A stretch of 64,000 nucleotides of DNA from an uncultured Bacteroidales bacterium (GTDB lineage Bacteria; Bacteroidota; Bacteroidia; Bacteroidales; Muribaculaceae). The notes beneath the pieces are model-generated. The model saw nothing but the letters and a program-made list of their open reading frames with translations, had not been told where the DNA came from and did not search any database. Location: positions 56,501 to 120,500 of the forward strand of contig CASENC010000042.1 in assembly GCA_949289215.1 (NCBI GenBank). Direction: 5' to 3'. Within the stretch, counting starts at the first letter, position 1. The number at the start of each line of letters is the position of its first letter. A program made the position numbers and the translations under genes. Positions 1 to 9,683 of the stretch are shown piece by piece.

Positions 1-26
1 ACATTTATTCATATAGAAACAAGCCA

Positions 27-59
27 GGCAGGCTCAACCATTGTGCGGACTTGCCTGCC
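27..59 (-). terminator. Hairpin downstream of the nitroreductase gene
   Basis: Seven-base arms GGCAGGC (27-33) and GCCTGCC (53-59) pair perfectly and lie just beyond the minus-strand stop at 98. The following minus-strand bases are only loosely T-rich, so this is a weak intrinsic terminator candidate. Confidence 0.4.
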
Positions 60-97
60 CGGCTATTTGAATACGAGATGGGCAAATGCCCTCGCGG

Positions 98-847
98 CTA
101 CTTCTTGATGTCAAAGCCTTGGGCGCGGGCAGCTGAGAGCATTTGGAATTTCATTGCCTCACGGTAGTAATCGAGGATATGGTCGCACCAGTCGTTGTCG
201 CTCTTAGTGCCGCTGCGAGTGGCGTTATACTCTGTCACTGCCTCGTCATAAGCCTTGAGCTCGGCAGTCATGTCGCGGTCGGTGTAACCATTGGAATGTA
301 TCATCAACTCACGTGGCAGTTTTGGCTTGACATCGGGATGCTCACGCGGAACGCCTATGGCTAAGCCACACACCACGAACACGCCCTGCGGCAAGTGCAG
401 CAGCTCGGCCACGGCAGCCGGGTTGGCCGTGCGCACATATCCCACGCAGCAGCTGCCAAGGCCGCAAACCTGCGCGGCCACCACGGCACTCTGCATGGCT
501 ATGGCTGCATCTATCACGCCCACGGTGAACCCGTCGAGCGTGTTGTAAAATTCGGGCATCTCCAGCCCCTTGGCGCGGGCAAGCACGCCGATGCGGTTAT
601 AGTCGGCACAGAACACCAGGAAACGGTTGCACGTCTTAATCTGCTTCTGCCCGGTTATTTCGTATAACTTCAGTTTTACATCCTGGTCGGCTATGTCAAT
701 CACCGACAGCTGCTGCCCATTGTAGCTTGTGGGCGAATTGCGTATGGCTGCATATATCGTCTCCATCGCCTCCCCAGGGATAGCGTCATATTCATAGCGG
801 CGCACGCTGGTGCGCGTCTCAAAGAGTTGTTTTATTTCGGCTTGCAT
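98..847 (-). CDS. Nitroreductase family protein (NfsA-like FMN oxidoreductase)
   Basis: The 249-residue protein opens with the nitroreductase signature of an N-terminal 'RTSVRRYE' followed by a 'SPTSYNGQ' segment, the usual FMN-contacting positions of the family. 'AAQVCGLGSCCVGYVR' in the middle matches the conserved helix and cofactor loop, and 'GLAIGVP' with following prolines matches the strand near the C-terminus. Family members use FMN and NAD(P)H to reduce nitro compounds, quinones or flavins in the cytoplasm. The exact substrate cannot be read from sequence. It is transcribed away from prfA, from a promoter that overlaps the prfA promoter region. Confidence 0.88.
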   Translation of the reverse strand: MQAEIKQLFETRTSVRRYEYDAIPGEAMETIYAAIRNSPTSYNGQQLSVIDIADQDVKLKLYEITGQKQIKTCNRFLVFCADYNRIGVLARAKGLEMPEFYNTLDGFTVGVIDAAIAMQSAVVAAQVCGLGSCCVGYVRTANPAAVAELLHLPQGVFVVCGLAIGVPREHPDVKPKLPRELMIHSNGYTDRDMTAELKAYDEAVTEYNATRSGTKSDNDWCDHILDYYREAMKFQMLSAARAQGFDIKK

Positions 848-886
848 AATAGTAAATTTATTTTAAGTCACGGTTCATTACTTATC

Positions 887-917
887 CAAATTTACAGTAA
901 CTTTGCAAGATAAACAA
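887..917 (-). promoter_or_regulatory. Bacteroidetes-type promoter for the nitroreductase
   Basis: On the minus strand, TTG (915-917), a 20-base spacer and TAAATTTG (887-894) fit the Bacteroidetes -33/-7 pattern. The start codon lies 40 bases downstream. It overlaps the opposite-facing prfA promoter at 898-905, so the two genes may compete for polymerase. Confidence 0.55.
898..905 (+). promoter_or_regulatory. -7 element for prfA
   Basis: TAACTTTG fits TANNTTTG and lies 40 bases upstream of the prfA start. No clear TTTG -33 element is seen at the expected distance. Confidence 0.5.
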
Positions 918-945
918 GCAAACACCGAATTTTTATTTTATATAT

Positions 946-2055
946 ATGACGACTACACCGCTGTTGCAGCGTCTCGACGGGCTCGACGCCCGCTTTGAAG
1001 AAATCGGCACTCTGATAACCGACCCCAGCGTCATTGCCGACAAGAAACGCTATGTGAAACTGAGCAAGGAATACAAGGACCTGGAACGCCTGCTTGCCAC
1101 CACCGGCCGCTACCGCAAGATGCTAAAGGAGATCGACGATGCCAAGCAAATGCTTGAAACCGAGCACGACGAGGAGTTGCGCCAAATGGCCCGCGAGGAA
1201 CTCGATGCCAACACTGCCCAGCTGCCGAAGATAGAGGAAGAAATAAAGCTGCTGCTTATCCCCGAAGACCCCGAGGACAGCCGCAACGCCATAGTGGAAA
1301 TACGCGGCGGCACGGGCGGCGACGAGGCCGCGCTCTTTGCCGGCGACCTGTTCCGCATGTATGCCAAGTATTGCGAATCGAAAGGGTGGCGCGTGGATGT
1401 GTCGAGCACAAGCGAGGGCGCGGCCGGCGGCTACAAGGAAATAATCTTCACAGTGACGGGAGCCAACGTGTATGGCACGCTGAAGTATGAGTCGGGGGTG
1501 CACCGCGTGCAGCGCGTTCCCGCCACCGAAACGCAAGGTCGGGTACACACATCGGCAGCATCGGTGGCAGTGTTGCCTGAAGCCGAACCGTTCGACGTGG
1601 AAATCAATGAGGGCGAAATCAAGTGGGATACTTTCCGAAGCGGCGGTGCAGGCGGACAAAATGTGAACAAGGTGGAATCGGGCGTGCGCTTGCGCTATAT
1701 GTGGAAAAATCCCAACACCGGAGAAACCGAAGAAATCCTTATCGAATGTACCGAGACGCGCGACCAGCCCAAGAACAAGGAACGCGCACTGACGCGCCTG
1801 CGCTCGTTCATCTACGACAAGGAACACCAAAAATATATCGACGACATCGCCTCGCGCCGCAAGACGCTCGTCTCAACCGGCGACCGTTCGGCCAAAATTC
1901 GCACCTACAACTATCCGCAAGGGCGCATCACCGACCACCGCATAGGCTACACCATATATAACCTTGCGGCGTTCATGGACGGCGACATACAAGACTGCAT
2001 CGACCACCTCATAGTGGCCGAGAACGCCGAAAAGCTGAAAGCAAGCGAAATATAA
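946..2055 (+). CDS. prfA: Peptide chain release factor 1
   Basis: The 369-residue protein is class I release factor RF1, which reads UAA and UAG and releases the finished peptide on the ribosome. The codon-recognition tripeptide is P192-A193-T194, the PxT form that marks RF1 rather than RF2 (SPF). It is followed by 'QGRVHTSAASVAV'. The catalytic GGQ loop is at residues 236-238 inside 'GGAGGQNVNK'; its glutamine is the one methylated by PrmC in other bacteria. Length is typical. The DUF4153 gene starts 16 bases downstream and pyrF follows, so the three look co-transcribed. Confidence 0.98.
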   Translation: MTTTPLLQRLDGLDARFEEIGTLITDPSVIADKKRYVKLSKEYKDLERLLATTGRYRKMLKEIDDAKQMLETEHDEELRQMAREELDANTAQLPKIEEEIKLLLIPEDPEDSRNAIVEIRGGTGGDEAALFAGDLFRMYAKYCESKGWRVDVSSTSEGAAGGYKEIIFTVTGANVYGTLKYESGVHRVQRVPATETQGRVHTSAASVAVLPEAEPFDVEINEGEIKWDTFRSGGAGGQNVNKVESGVRLRYMWKNPNTGETEEILIECTETRDQPKNKERALTRLRSFIYDKEHQKYIDDIASRRKTLVSTGDRSAKIRTYNYPQGRITDHRIGYTIYNLAAFMDGDIQDCIDHLIVAENAEKLKASEI

Positions 2056-2071
2056 GCAAAACAATAGTAAA

Positions 2072-3808
2072 ATGAACAGCAATTTTGCCACACGGTGGGT
2101 CGGCGATCTCAGGGGAGGCCTTGGCAGGTGTGCCCGCCGTTTCCCAGCGGCAGTGTTCTTCATTGCCGCGCTCACCTGCTGGCTATTGTGCCTGAGCCAC
2201 AATATCGACACCGGCGACGACCGCCTCAATGCTGCACTCTCCTACTACCTCTCGGTGGGCATACCGCTGTCGGTGATGCTGCAACTGTGGCGCGAAGAGC
2301 TTGAAAGCCACACGCACAGGGCGGCAGTGCAAGTAGCCGGGCAAACATTGTTGGCAGCCGATGCTATCTTCCTGTTCCTCAACGACCCCACCGCCGCCAT
2401 CGTCATAGCACACGCCGCAGCGGTAACCGCAATAATAATTGCCGCATTCCTCATATCATTCTACCGCGAACCGGGCGACGTGCCGTTTTGGAACTTTGCC
2501 TGGCGTGCAGCCGCGGCCTTCATAAAAGCGCAACTCACAAGTATGCTGTTCACGTGGGGCTTGGAACTGCTACTCTTTTCAGTGGGAACGCTGTTCAACA
2601 TTGACATTTCTGAAAACATATACATCGACATACCCATAATCTTCAACGTAGGGCTTGCCACACTGTTTTTCATCGGGATGCTGCCTGCCGGCGCGGCCAA
2701 GCATGACCAGCTGCCGCGCACGGGCGAATTCCTGCGCATCATGGTGCGCTATGTGTTCATCCCACTCGTTGCCTGCTATGCTGCGGTACTTTACGTGTAT
2801 GCCGCGCGCATACTCGTGATGTGGCAGCTGCCCGACGGCTATGTGGCATGGCTTGTGACGATACTCATGGCCGGTTGCGTGGCCATCGAGGCCGGCCTCT
2901 TCCCCTTCCGCCAATTCCCGATTAAGAAAAAAAGCGATGAACTGATTGCCCGCTGGCTGCCAATGCTCATCTTGCCGCTGCTGGTGCTTATGACCATAGG
3001 CATCGCCCGCCGTTTCAGCGACTACGGCATAACCGTCGCCCGGCTCTATATTGCAGCCTTCAATCTGTGGTGTTATGGCGTGTGCATCACCCTGTTCATC
3101 ACCCGTGCGCGGCGCATAAGCTGGATTCCAGCATCGTTCGCGGCTGTGTTTCTGCTCACGTCGGTGCTGCCGGGCGCCAACTTCGCCAGTATCACGCTCA
3201 ACACACTGCGTGGCGAAATCAAGACCGCCATGGAGCAGACCTGCACCGACACTCCTCCCCTATCCGAAGAACAATACAGCAACTGGATAAACAAAACCCT
3301 GCCCGAAAATGCAGGGCAGCGCATCAACGACAAGTTCATGTACCTGGCCGATATGTATGACTCAAACGCATACAATCACCTTGCCGCCGACAGCATATAC
3401 TTCTACAGCTACAAACTATATGACGACGAGGTGGACACGATTACTGTGGGAGATTATTACGGATTTTTCGCCACGCTGAGCGACGGCATCGACGTTCCCG
3501 CCGGTGCCACGCGCATCACCGAGGTAGAAATACACAGTTACGATGACACTTCGCTCGTATTCCACAGCAGCGGACAATTAGCCGTGAAAGTGGCTGAGGG
3601 CGACACCATCTATATAGACTTTCCCACACTGAAAATGCTCGACCGTACCAACTACGACTCTGCCCCATATACCGAGTTGCCGCAAAATGGCGACGACTTC
3701 AAATTCGTCCTCACCAAGCTCACCGGCGCCATGGGCGACAACGACAGCATCAACATTAACACAATAAATGGATATTTATTTAAACTAAAAGACATAGAAG
3801 GACAATGA
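2072..3808 (+). CDS. DUF4153-type polytopic membrane protein
   Basis: The 578-residue protein has many hydrophobic helices over roughly residues 25-380, beginning with '[17 protein letters not shown]', then a soluble C-terminal part of about 190 residues. The layout and sequence feel match DUF4153 proteins of Bacteroidales, whose function is unknown. The C-terminal part is polar and rich in Asp and Tyr and probably lies outside the membrane. The gene overlaps pyrF by four bases (ATGA at 3805-3808), so translation is probably coupled. No catalytic motif is visible. Confidence 0.75.
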   Translation: MNSNFATRWVGDLRGGLGRCARRFPAAVFFIAALTCWLLCLSHNIDTGDDRLNAALSYYLSVGIPLSVMLQLWREELESHTHRAAVQVAGQTLLAADAIFLFLNDPTAAIVIAHAAAVTAIIIAAFLISFYREPGDVPFWNFAWRAAAAFIKAQLTSMLFTWGLELLLFSVGTLFNIDISENIYIDIPIIFNVGLATLFFIGMLPAGAAKHDQLPRTGEFLRIMVRYVFIPLVACYAAVLYVYAARILVMWQLPDGYVAWLVTILMAGCVAIEAGLFPFRQFPIKKKSDELIARWLPMLILPLLVLMTIGIARRFSDYGITVARLYIAAFNLWCYGVCITLFITRARRISWIPASFAAVFLLTSVLPGANFASITLNTLRGEIKTAMEQTCTDTPPLSEEQYSNWINKTLPENAGQRINDKFMYLADMYDSNAYNHLAADSIYFYSYKLYDDEVDTITVGDYYGFFATLSDGIDVPAGATRITEVEIHSYDDTSLVFHSSGQLAVKVAEGDTIYIDFPTLKMLDRTNYDSAPYTELPQNGDDFKFVLTKLTGAMGDNDSININTINGYLFKLKDIEGQ

Positions 3809-4626
3809 ACAAGCAACAACTTATCGACAACATACGACGCAAGCAGTCGTTCCTGTGCGTGGGCCTCGACCCCGACACCGCAAAAATGCCGGCACACCTC
3901 AATGGCAACCTATTCGAGTTTAACAAACAAATCATCGACGCTACGGCCGAATATGCCATAGCCTACAAGCCTAATCTTGCATTCTACGAGGTGCTTGGAA
4001 CTCGTGGTTATGAAATGTTTGAGCAGACGGTATCATACCTAAATGAAAATTACCCCGACGTGATGGTCATCGCCGATGCCAAGCGCGGCGACATAGGCAA
4101 CACTTCAAAGATGTATGCCCGCAGTTTCTTTGAGCAACTCGGTGTGGATGCAGTGACTGTGGCACCTTATATGGGTGAAGATAGCGTTACACCGTTTATC
4201 GGGTTCGATGGCAAGTGGGTGATTGTGTTGGGATTGACTTCCAATCAGGGATCGCACGATTTCCAAATGCTGCGCACCGACGATGGCCGATATCTTTTTG
4301 AAAACGTAATGGCAAAAGCCTCGACATGGGGCAACGCAGGCAACATGATGTTTGTAGTCGGAGCCACACAAGGCCGTATGTTTGAAGACGTGCGCCGCAT
4401 CCTCCCACACCACTTCCTGCTCGTTCCCGGCGTGGGTGCACAAGGTGGCAGCCTCGAAGAAGTGGCCCGATATGGCATGACCAATGAATGTGGCCTTATA
4501 GTCAACTCGTCACGCGGCATAATCCATGCCTCAAACGGCAAGGATTTCACCACCGTTGCATCAGCCAAGGCTCGCGATATGCAACAGCAAATGAGTGAAT
4601 TACTCAAAGCCAAAGGCATAATTTAA
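3805..4626 (+). CDS. pyrF: Orotidine 5'-phosphate decarboxylase
   Basis: The 273-residue enzyme converts OMP to UMP, the last step of UMP synthesis. 'FLCVGLDPD' at the N-terminus and '[12 protein letters not shown]' match the catalytic Lys/Asp cluster. '[11 protein letters not shown]' and 'VNSSRGI' match the phosphate-binding loops. Length and the '[10 protein letters not shown]' segment fit the long, type 2 subfamily rather than the short E. coli form. It is the third gene of the prfA cluster and starts inside the stop of the DUF4153 gene. Confidence 0.97.
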   Translation: MNKQQLIDNIRRKQSFLCVGLDPDTAKMPAHLNGNLFEFNKQIIDATAEYAIAYKPNLAFYEVLGTRGYEMFEQTVSYLNENYPDVMVIADAKRGDIGNTSKMYARSFFEQLGVDAVTVAPYMGEDSVTPFIGFDGKWVIVLGLTSNQGSHDFQMLRTDDGRYLFENVMAKASTWGNAGNMMFVVGATQGRMFEDVRRILPHHFLLVPGVGAQGGSLEEVARYGMTNECGLIVNSSRGIIHASNGKDFTTVASAKARDMQQQMSELLKAKGII

Positions 4627-4642
4627 AAGCCTACCAGTTAAT

Positions 4643-4677
4643 CCAATTAGGCTAATTGGTTTAATTAGCCTAATTGG
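4643..4677 (+). repeat. Nested palindrome after pyrF
   Basis: Perfect 15-base arms (4643-4657 and 4663-4677) flank a five-base loop. Each arm with its loop edge is itself a near-palindrome of the unit CCAATTAGnCTAATTGG. It lies 17 bases past the pyrF stop and lacks a T tract, so it could be a terminator-like hairpin or a small extragenic palindromic repeat. Confidence 0.6.
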
Positions 4678-4888
4678 AGAATTTCTCAAAGCCAAGAAAT
4701 CATTTGGAAAATTATTGGAAACAGAATGAGATTTGCTTTTAAAAAAAACGAATAGCATTCTCAATAATGCATATTATATAATAACCGATTTTTCTTTTAG
4801 ACTTTGTATAATCTATTTATCAATAAAGTTTAAGAACAATAATTGAAATAAGTTTTATAAAATATATTTTATCATTCCAGTAATTTTC
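4678..4888. other. AT-rich intergenic stretch without a gene
   Basis: No credible open reading frame, RNA gene or repeat is seen here. The base composition falls sharply in GC compared with pyrF and matches the following cassette, so this may be the left edge of the inserted segment. Confidence 0.5.
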
Positions 4889-4917
4889 TTGCTGGCATAA
4901 TAAAATTCTTATCTTTG
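4889..4917 (+). promoter_or_regulatory. Promoter of the AAA/TOPRIM-like cassette
   Basis: TTG (4889-4891), an 18-base spacer and TATCTTTG (4910-4917) fit the Bacteroidetes -33/-7 pattern. The start codon of the ATPase is 24 bases further on, so the cassette carries its own promoter. Confidence 0.6.
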
Positions 4918-4940
4918 CAGCATCAAAAGATTATAGTACT

Positions 4941-6047
4941 ATGTTAGTTAAGTTTGCCGTCAAAAATTATAGAGGTTTCACAAAACGCATAGAATGGGAT
5001 CTTTCTCGTCCGTCCAATTATACATTTAACGACTTTGCCATAAAGAACGGCATTGTCAAAAATGGCATTATATACGGGCCCAATGGTTCAGGAAAGAGCA
5101 ACCTTGCCCTTGCAATATTTGACATAGCCAACCATTTGTCGCATAAATGGAAAAAACCTGATTATTATGTGAACTTTGCAAATGCGTCAAACTTAAATGA
5201 AGGAGTTGAATTTGAGTACACTTTTAAATTCAATGAAAGCATTGTAAAGTACGCTTATTCCAAAATAATTCAGAATACAAATGTCAAAATAGTCAAGGAG
5301 CAGCTAATAGATGGCACAACAGAGCTTTTATACAAAGACCATGAAACATTGAGAATCTCTGACAGTTTCTCTTTAACCGATGCCGCCATCGAGAATTTGA
5401 GAGAAAGCGCAAACAATATATCCCTGATAAATTACCTGCTGATTTCCATTCCATTGCCCAAGGGGCATATACTTCTTCGATTAAAAGATTTTGTAGAGAA
5501 TATGCTTTTCTTTAGAAGCCTGGACAACAGGGAGTTTATTGGGTTAAAAGAGGGAGGCAGTAATATTGAAGAGTATCTGATTAATAATAATCTCGTGGGT
5601 GCTTTCCAAGATTTTCTGAAGGAGGTCAGCCATCAAGAATTCCATTTTGCACAACCTCTCCCGGGGGACAAAATGCTGTTTTGCATATTCGGAAATACTA
5701 AAATCCCTTTTTTCTTGATAGCGTCAACGGGTACATTAAATCTTGAATTGCAATTCTATTGGTTGTGTGAAATGAAGAATGCGTCATTTGTCTTTGTTGA
5801 CGAATTCGATGCTTTCTATCATCATGATTTGTCGTTCGCTATATGTAAGCGATTATTTGAAACAGACAAGCAAGTATTTGTGTCCACGCACGATACTTTC
5901 CTGCTGACAAATGACTTGCTTCGACCCGATTGTTTCTTCATTTTGAATAATAATAAGATTGCCGCTATTTGTGATTTGACTGATAAGGAACTCCGATTTG
6001 GGCATAATCTCGAAAAATTATATCGTGGAGGGACATTTGGCTTATGA
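4941..6047 (+). CDS. AAA family ATPase, AbiL/OLD-like (candidate defence sensor)
   Basis: The 368-residue protein starts with an SMC/RecF-type strand ('FAVKNYRGF') and has a Walker A motif GPNGSGKS at residues 46-53. A Walker B 'FVFVDEFDAF' places D287-E288 as the catalytic acids, and 'VSTHDTFLLTN' is the expected H-loop. This arrangement matches AAA_15/AAA_21 ATPases of overcoming-lysogenization-defect and AbiL-type anti-phage systems. It overlaps the next gene by four bases (6044-6047), a coupling common in two-gene toxin or defence pairs. Base composition is much more AT-rich than pyrF and pgk on either side. Function in phage defence is inferred from architecture and context only. Confidence 0.75.
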   Translation: MLVKFAVKNYRGFTKRIEWDLSRPSNYTFNDFAIKNGIVKNGIIYGPNGSGKSNLALAIFDIANHLSHKWKKPDYYVNFANASNLNEGVEFEYTFKFNESIVKYAYSKIIQNTNVKIVKEQLIDGTTELLYKDHETLRISDSFSLTDAAIENLRESANNISLINYLLISIPLPKGHILLRLKDFVENMLFFRSLDNREFIGLKEGGSNIEEYLINNNLVGAFQDFLKEVSHQEFHFAQPLPGDKMLFCIFGNTKIPFFLIASTGTLNLELQFYWLCEMKNASFVFVDEFDAFYHHDLSFAICKRLFETDKQVFVSTHDTFLLTNDLLRPDCFFILNNNKIAAICDLTDKELRFGHNLEKLYRGGTFGL

Positions 6048-6784
6048 TTTTATTTGTCTTTGAAGGTGGTGCAGCTGAGCCCAAAATATTTGAGTCTTTG
6101 AACAAACTTTATTTTTCACAAGAAGAAGTAAAAATTGTTTGTTGCAGACATGATTTGCCGACATTATACTCTCATTTGGTAAAAAACGAGTATGATTTGT
6201 TCCGCTCTCTGCCGTTCAAAGAGAATGGTATCGTCATACCCGAAGATAAGCGATTAGACACATTGTTTTCACAGATTTTCCTGTTCTTCGATTACGACTT
6301 CCAGCATCATGGAGGGCTTGATTATGTAAATAAGATACTCAATAAGATGCTTGACTTTTTTAATGATGAAACCGAAAACGGGAAGTTATATATCAATTAT
6401 CCTATGGTTGAATCGTTAAAATATACCAAGCAAATGCCTGATAACAATTTCTATAATTATATAGCCACAAGAGACGATTGCACCAACCATAGATTTAAGA
6501 ATATGGCAGAAACCTTTGCATATTCTAAAGCTAAAGCTTATCGCTTCATTGATTTAAACAGAACTAATGAAACCGAAGTCGTTACTAATTGGGAATTATT
6601 GAAAGACCAAAATGTAAAGAAAGCAAATTACATAGTGAACAATATTATAGACTTCCCCTCAAACAAAGATGCCATAAGCCAAGAACAGATTTTCGATGCA
6701 CAAAAGACAAAGTTTGTAAACCCATCAGCATCTGTATCCATACTCAATTCTTTCCCGATATTCCTTTACGATTATTTTAAGTAA
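6044..6784 (+). CDS. TOPRIM-like/RloB-like partner protein of the AAA ATPase
   Basis: The 246-residue protein begins 'MILFVFEGGAAEPKIF', with an acidic residue E7 after a short strand, and has a second hydrophobic strand ending in 'FFDYDFQH' (D83 and D85). An E followed by DxD is the metal-binding pattern of TOPRIM nucleases and of RloB/AbiLii-like proteins. A 'LYINYPMVESLKY' segment follows, which I associate with that group. The expected role is a nuclease effector controlled by the upstream ATPase. I am sure of the gene and the pairing, less sure of the fold. Confidence 0.6.
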   Translation: MILFVFEGGAAEPKIFESLNKLYFSQEEVKIVCCRHDLPTLYSHLVKNEYDLFRSLPFKENGIVIPEDKRLDTLFSQIFLFFDYDFQHHGGLDYVNKILNKMLDFFNDETENGKLYINYPMVESLKYTKQMPDNNFYNYIATRDDCTNHRFKNMAETFAYSKAKAYRFIDLNRTNETEVVTNWELLKDQNVKKANYIVNNIIDFPSNKDAISQEQIFDAQKTKFVNPSASVSILNSFPIFLYDYFK

Positions 6785-6993
6785 TCTACCCAAAAAGCAA
6801 TTACCGCAATCTCATAGCATACCTAAAGGCAGAACACATAGTGTTCACGCCGTAACGAACAATGGCGGCATCAAAGAGCGAATGTACAAACTACCATAAT
6901 AAACCATGGTAGCCAACAAGCAACATACCCTCACACGCAATTGTTTTTAACATTTTGTAAATCAAAATATTTATATTTTCCCAATAGATTTGG

Positions 6994-7001
6994 TAAATTT
7001 G
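6994..7001 (+). promoter_or_regulatory. -7 element for pgk
   Basis: TAAATTTG fits TANNTTTG and lies 53 bases upstream of the pgk start. No good -33 match is seen at 19-20 bases upstream. The rest of the 6785-7054 gap holds no gene that I can support. Confidence 0.45.
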
Positions 7002-7054
7002 CGATACCTAAATTGCATAGATTATACCAATAACTTTTATAAATATTATTTATT

Positions 7055-8308
7055 ATGCAAAACATTGACAATTACAAATTTGCAGGTAAAAAAGCAATCG
7101 TTCGCGTTGACTTCAACGTACCTCTTGACGAAAATGGCAACATTACCGACGACACCCGTATCCGCGGAGCACTTCCCACTTTGAAAAAAATCCTTGCCGA
7201 TGGCGGTGCCCTCATCATCATGTCGCACATGGGCAAACCCAAAGGGAAAGTTAACCCCAAAATGTCGTTGAAACAAATAGTTCCGGCCGTTTCGGCAGCA
7301 TTGGGCGTTGACGTGCAATTCGCCGAAGATTGTGCAAAAGCTGCCGACCAGGCTGCCGCCCTGCAACCGGGTCAAGTACTGTTGCTCGAAAACCTTCGCT
7401 TCTATCCCGAAGAAGAAGGCAAGCCCGTTGGTATCGACAAAGAAGATCCCAACTATGACGCAGCAAAGAAAGAAATGAAAGAACGTCAAAAAGAATTTGC
7501 AAAGACATTGGCAAGCTATGCCGACTGCTACGTTAACGACGCATTCGGTACTGCACACCGCCGCCACGCATCTACAGCTGTCATCGCCGACTATTTCGAT
7601 GCCGACAACAAGATGCTCGGCTACCTGATGGAAAAAGAAGTTAACGCCGTAAACAATATCCTAAACAATATCAAGCGTCCGTTCACAGCCATCATGGGTG
7701 GTTCAAAGGTTTCTACCAAGATTGGCATCATCGAAAACCTCATGGAAAAGGTTGACAACCTTATTCTTTGCGGCGGTATGACTTACACATTTGCCAAGGC
7801 TATGGGAGGCAAAATAGGCCAATCGATTTGCGAAGACGATAAACTCGACCTCGCTCTCGACATCATCAAGAAAGCCAAAGAAAAAGGTGTTAACCTCGTT
7901 CTTGGCAGCGATTGCATCGCAGCCGACGCTTTCAGCAACGATGCCAATACCCAAGTTTGCCCGGCCAATGCAATTCCCGATGGTTGGGAAGGCCTGGATG
8001 CAGGTCCTGAAACTCGCAAAGCTTTCGCCGAAGCCATACTGCCGGCCAAGACCATACTTTGGAACGGTCCTGCCGGAGTATTTGAATTTGACAACTTCAC
8101 AGGTGGCTCACGTGCTATAGCCGACGCTATTGTTGAAGCTACTGCCAACGGCGCATTCTCGCTCGTAGGCGGTGGCGACTCGGTTGCCTGCATCAACAAG
8201 TTCGGCCTTGCCGACAAGGTATCTTACGTTTCAACCGGTGGCGGTGCATTGCTCGAAGCCATCGAAGGCAAGGTACTTCCCGGCGTAGCAGCCATCGAAG
8301 GCAAATAA
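7055..8308 (+). CDS. pgk: Phosphoglycerate kinase
   Basis: The 417-residue glycolytic enzyme transfers phosphate between 1,3-bisphosphoglycerate and ADP. '[13 protein letters not shown]' is the N-terminal substrate loop and '[13 protein letters not shown]' the basic patch. '[10 protein letters not shown]' lies at the hinge, and '[11 protein letters not shown]' with 'STGGGALLE' form the nucleotide site near the C-terminus. Length is normal for bacteria. It has its own promoter and a strong terminator, so it is probably transcribed alone. Confidence 0.98.
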   Translation: MQNIDNYKFAGKKAIVRVDFNVPLDENGNITDDTRIRGALPTLKKILADGGALIIMSHMGKPKGKVNPKMSLKQIVPAVSAALGVDVQFAEDCAKAADQAAALQPGQVLLLENLRFYPEEEGKPVGIDKEDPNYDAAKKEMKERQKEFAKTLASYADCYVNDAFGTAHRRHASTAVIADYFDADNKMLGYLMEKEVNAVNNILNNIKRPFTAIMGGSKVSTKIGIIENLMEKVDNLILCGGMTYTFAKAMGGKIGQSICEDDKLDLALDIIKKAKEKGVNLVLGSDCIAADAFSNDANTQVCPANAIPDGWEGLDAGPETRKAFAEAILPAKTILWNGPAGVFEFDNFTGGSRAIADAIVEATANGAFSLVGGGDSVACINKFGLADKVSYVSTGGGALLEAIEGKVLPGVAAIEGK

Positions 8309-8335
8309 TCCTACACACATAACGACACATTTATA

Positions 8336-8385
8336 AAAAATCCCGGCAAACAGAGATTTTTCTCTTGCCGGGATTTTCTTTTTAC
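8336..8385 (+). terminator. Intrinsic terminator of pgk
   Basis: Ten-base arms ATCCCGGCAA (8340-8349) and TTGCCGGGAT (8365-8374), extended by flanking A/T pairs, are followed by TTTCTTTTT. Confidence 0.85.
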
Positions 8386-8387
8386 CG

Positions 8388-8426
8388 ATAAAAGTAATCT
8401 GCCATTCATCGCGAAAAGCAGATTAC
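8388..8426 (-). terminator. Intrinsic terminator of the GH2-epimerase operon
   Basis: Nine-base arms GTAATCTGC (8394-8402) and GCAGATTAC (8418-8426) are followed on the minus strand by TTTTATC. It lies about 100 bases past the epimerase stop. The rest of 8427-8522 shows nothing else. Confidence 0.6.
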
Positions 8427-8522
8427 ACGTGTACCTATTATTAACCTAAAAAATTATACTTTGAGTCAAGTCAACTAACGCGCACCTTAAAATCATTCTT
8501 TCTTACCTTATCATTAAAATAC

Positions 8523-9665
8523 CTATCTTGTCGTAAACTTATATTTACACATACTGTGATATGTCTCCCCGGGTTCCAACAATACCGACGGGAAATTCGG
8601 TTTATTGGGAGAATCGGGGAAATGCTGAGTTTCCATACAGATGGCACTTCGACGAGGATATGCTATTCCTTTCTTGCCTTTTACCTTACCGTCGAGAAAA
8701 TTGCCTGTATAGAACTGTATGCCCGGCTCGGAAGTATATACTTCCATTACAATACCCGATACCGGATCATATATCGAAGCAGCAACCAAAGTTGAATCCC
8801 TACCGGTATTCAGCACCATGTTATGGTCATATCCAAGCCCGTTGTGCAATTGCTCGTCGTCGGCATTTATGTCTCGGCCCAAGAGTTTTTCAGTGCGAAA
8901 ATCAAACGGCGTATTCTCCACATTGCGTATTTCTCCGGTTGTCATAAATGTGCTATCAATAGGCGTAAATGCATCGGCATTGATTTGCACATACTCCCCA
9001 AGCACATCTTGCGACGGGTCTCCACTCAAATTAAAATAAGAATGATTTGTCAGATTGACCACTGTGGGTTTATCAGTGTGAGCCGTATAGTCTATTTTCA
9101 AGGCATTGTCGGCAGTCAGGCCGTAAACCACCTTTACATCAAGATTTCCGGGGAACCCGGCTTCTCCGTCGGGGCTTGAAAGGCTCATTGCTATAGTGCT
9201 GTCATTAAGCATCTCTGCATTCCACACAGCGTGATGAAATCCCTTAGGCCCCCCATGCAAGCAATGTCCGTAATTATTACGAGGCAACTTGTATTCGGTA
9301 TCCCCTATTTTAAACATGCCCTGATTTATACGATTGCCATAACGCCCTATCAATGCGCCGAAATTGCCATCGATGTTTACATAATCGGCTATCGAATCAT
9401 GCCCGAGCACCACATCCCGATAATTACCATTCTTGTCGGGAACCATTACCGAGACTATACGCCCGCCATAATTGGTAACGCAAACTTCCATGCCTCGGCT
9501 GTTTGACAACACATACAAATGCGTCGGCACACCATCGACTGTCGTCTCGAATTTTGCCTTGTCTAACCCCGATTTAGTAATTTCGGCTCCGCTCTCTTTA
9601 GCGGCATTGCCACAAGATGAAAGCAGCAACAAGGCAACACCGCATACCAAATATTTCGTCTTCAT
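8523..9665 (-). CDS. galM: Aldose 1-epimerase (mutarotase), lipoprotein
   Basis: This galactose-mutarotase-type enzyme interconverts alpha and beta sugar anomers. 'NYGGRIVSVMVPDKNG' at the N-terminus, 'LTNHSYFNLSG' in the middle and 'PNKPNFPSVLLEPG' near the end are family hallmarks. The N-terminus is a lipoprotein signal, 'GVALLLLSSCGN', so the mature protein is probably anchored in the periplasm or at the surface rather than cytoplasmic. I use the start at 9665; an ATG two codons upstream (9671) is possible. It lies 18 bases after the GH2 gene and would handle sugars released by it. Confidence 0.92.
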   Translation of the reverse strand: MKTKYLVCGVALLLLSSCGNAAKESGAEITKSGLDKAKFETTVDGVPTHLYVLSNSRGMEVCVTNYGGRIVSVMVPDKNGNYRDVVLGHDSIADYVNIDGNFGALIGRYGNRINQGMFKIGDTEYKLPRNNYGHCLHGGPKGFHHAVWNAEMLNDSTIAMSLSSPDGEAGFPGNLDVKVVYGLTADNALKIDYTAHTDKPTVVNLTNHSYFNLSGDPSQDVLGEYVQINADAFTPIDSTFMTTGEIRNVENTPFDFRTEKLLGRDINADDEQLHNGLGYDHNMVLNTGRDSTLVAASIYDPVSGIVMEVYTSEPGIQFYTGNFLDGKVKGKKGIAYPRRSAICMETQHFPDSPNKPNFPSVLLEPGETYHSMCKYKFTTR

Positions 9666-9683
9666 ATACATTTTTACAGAAGT

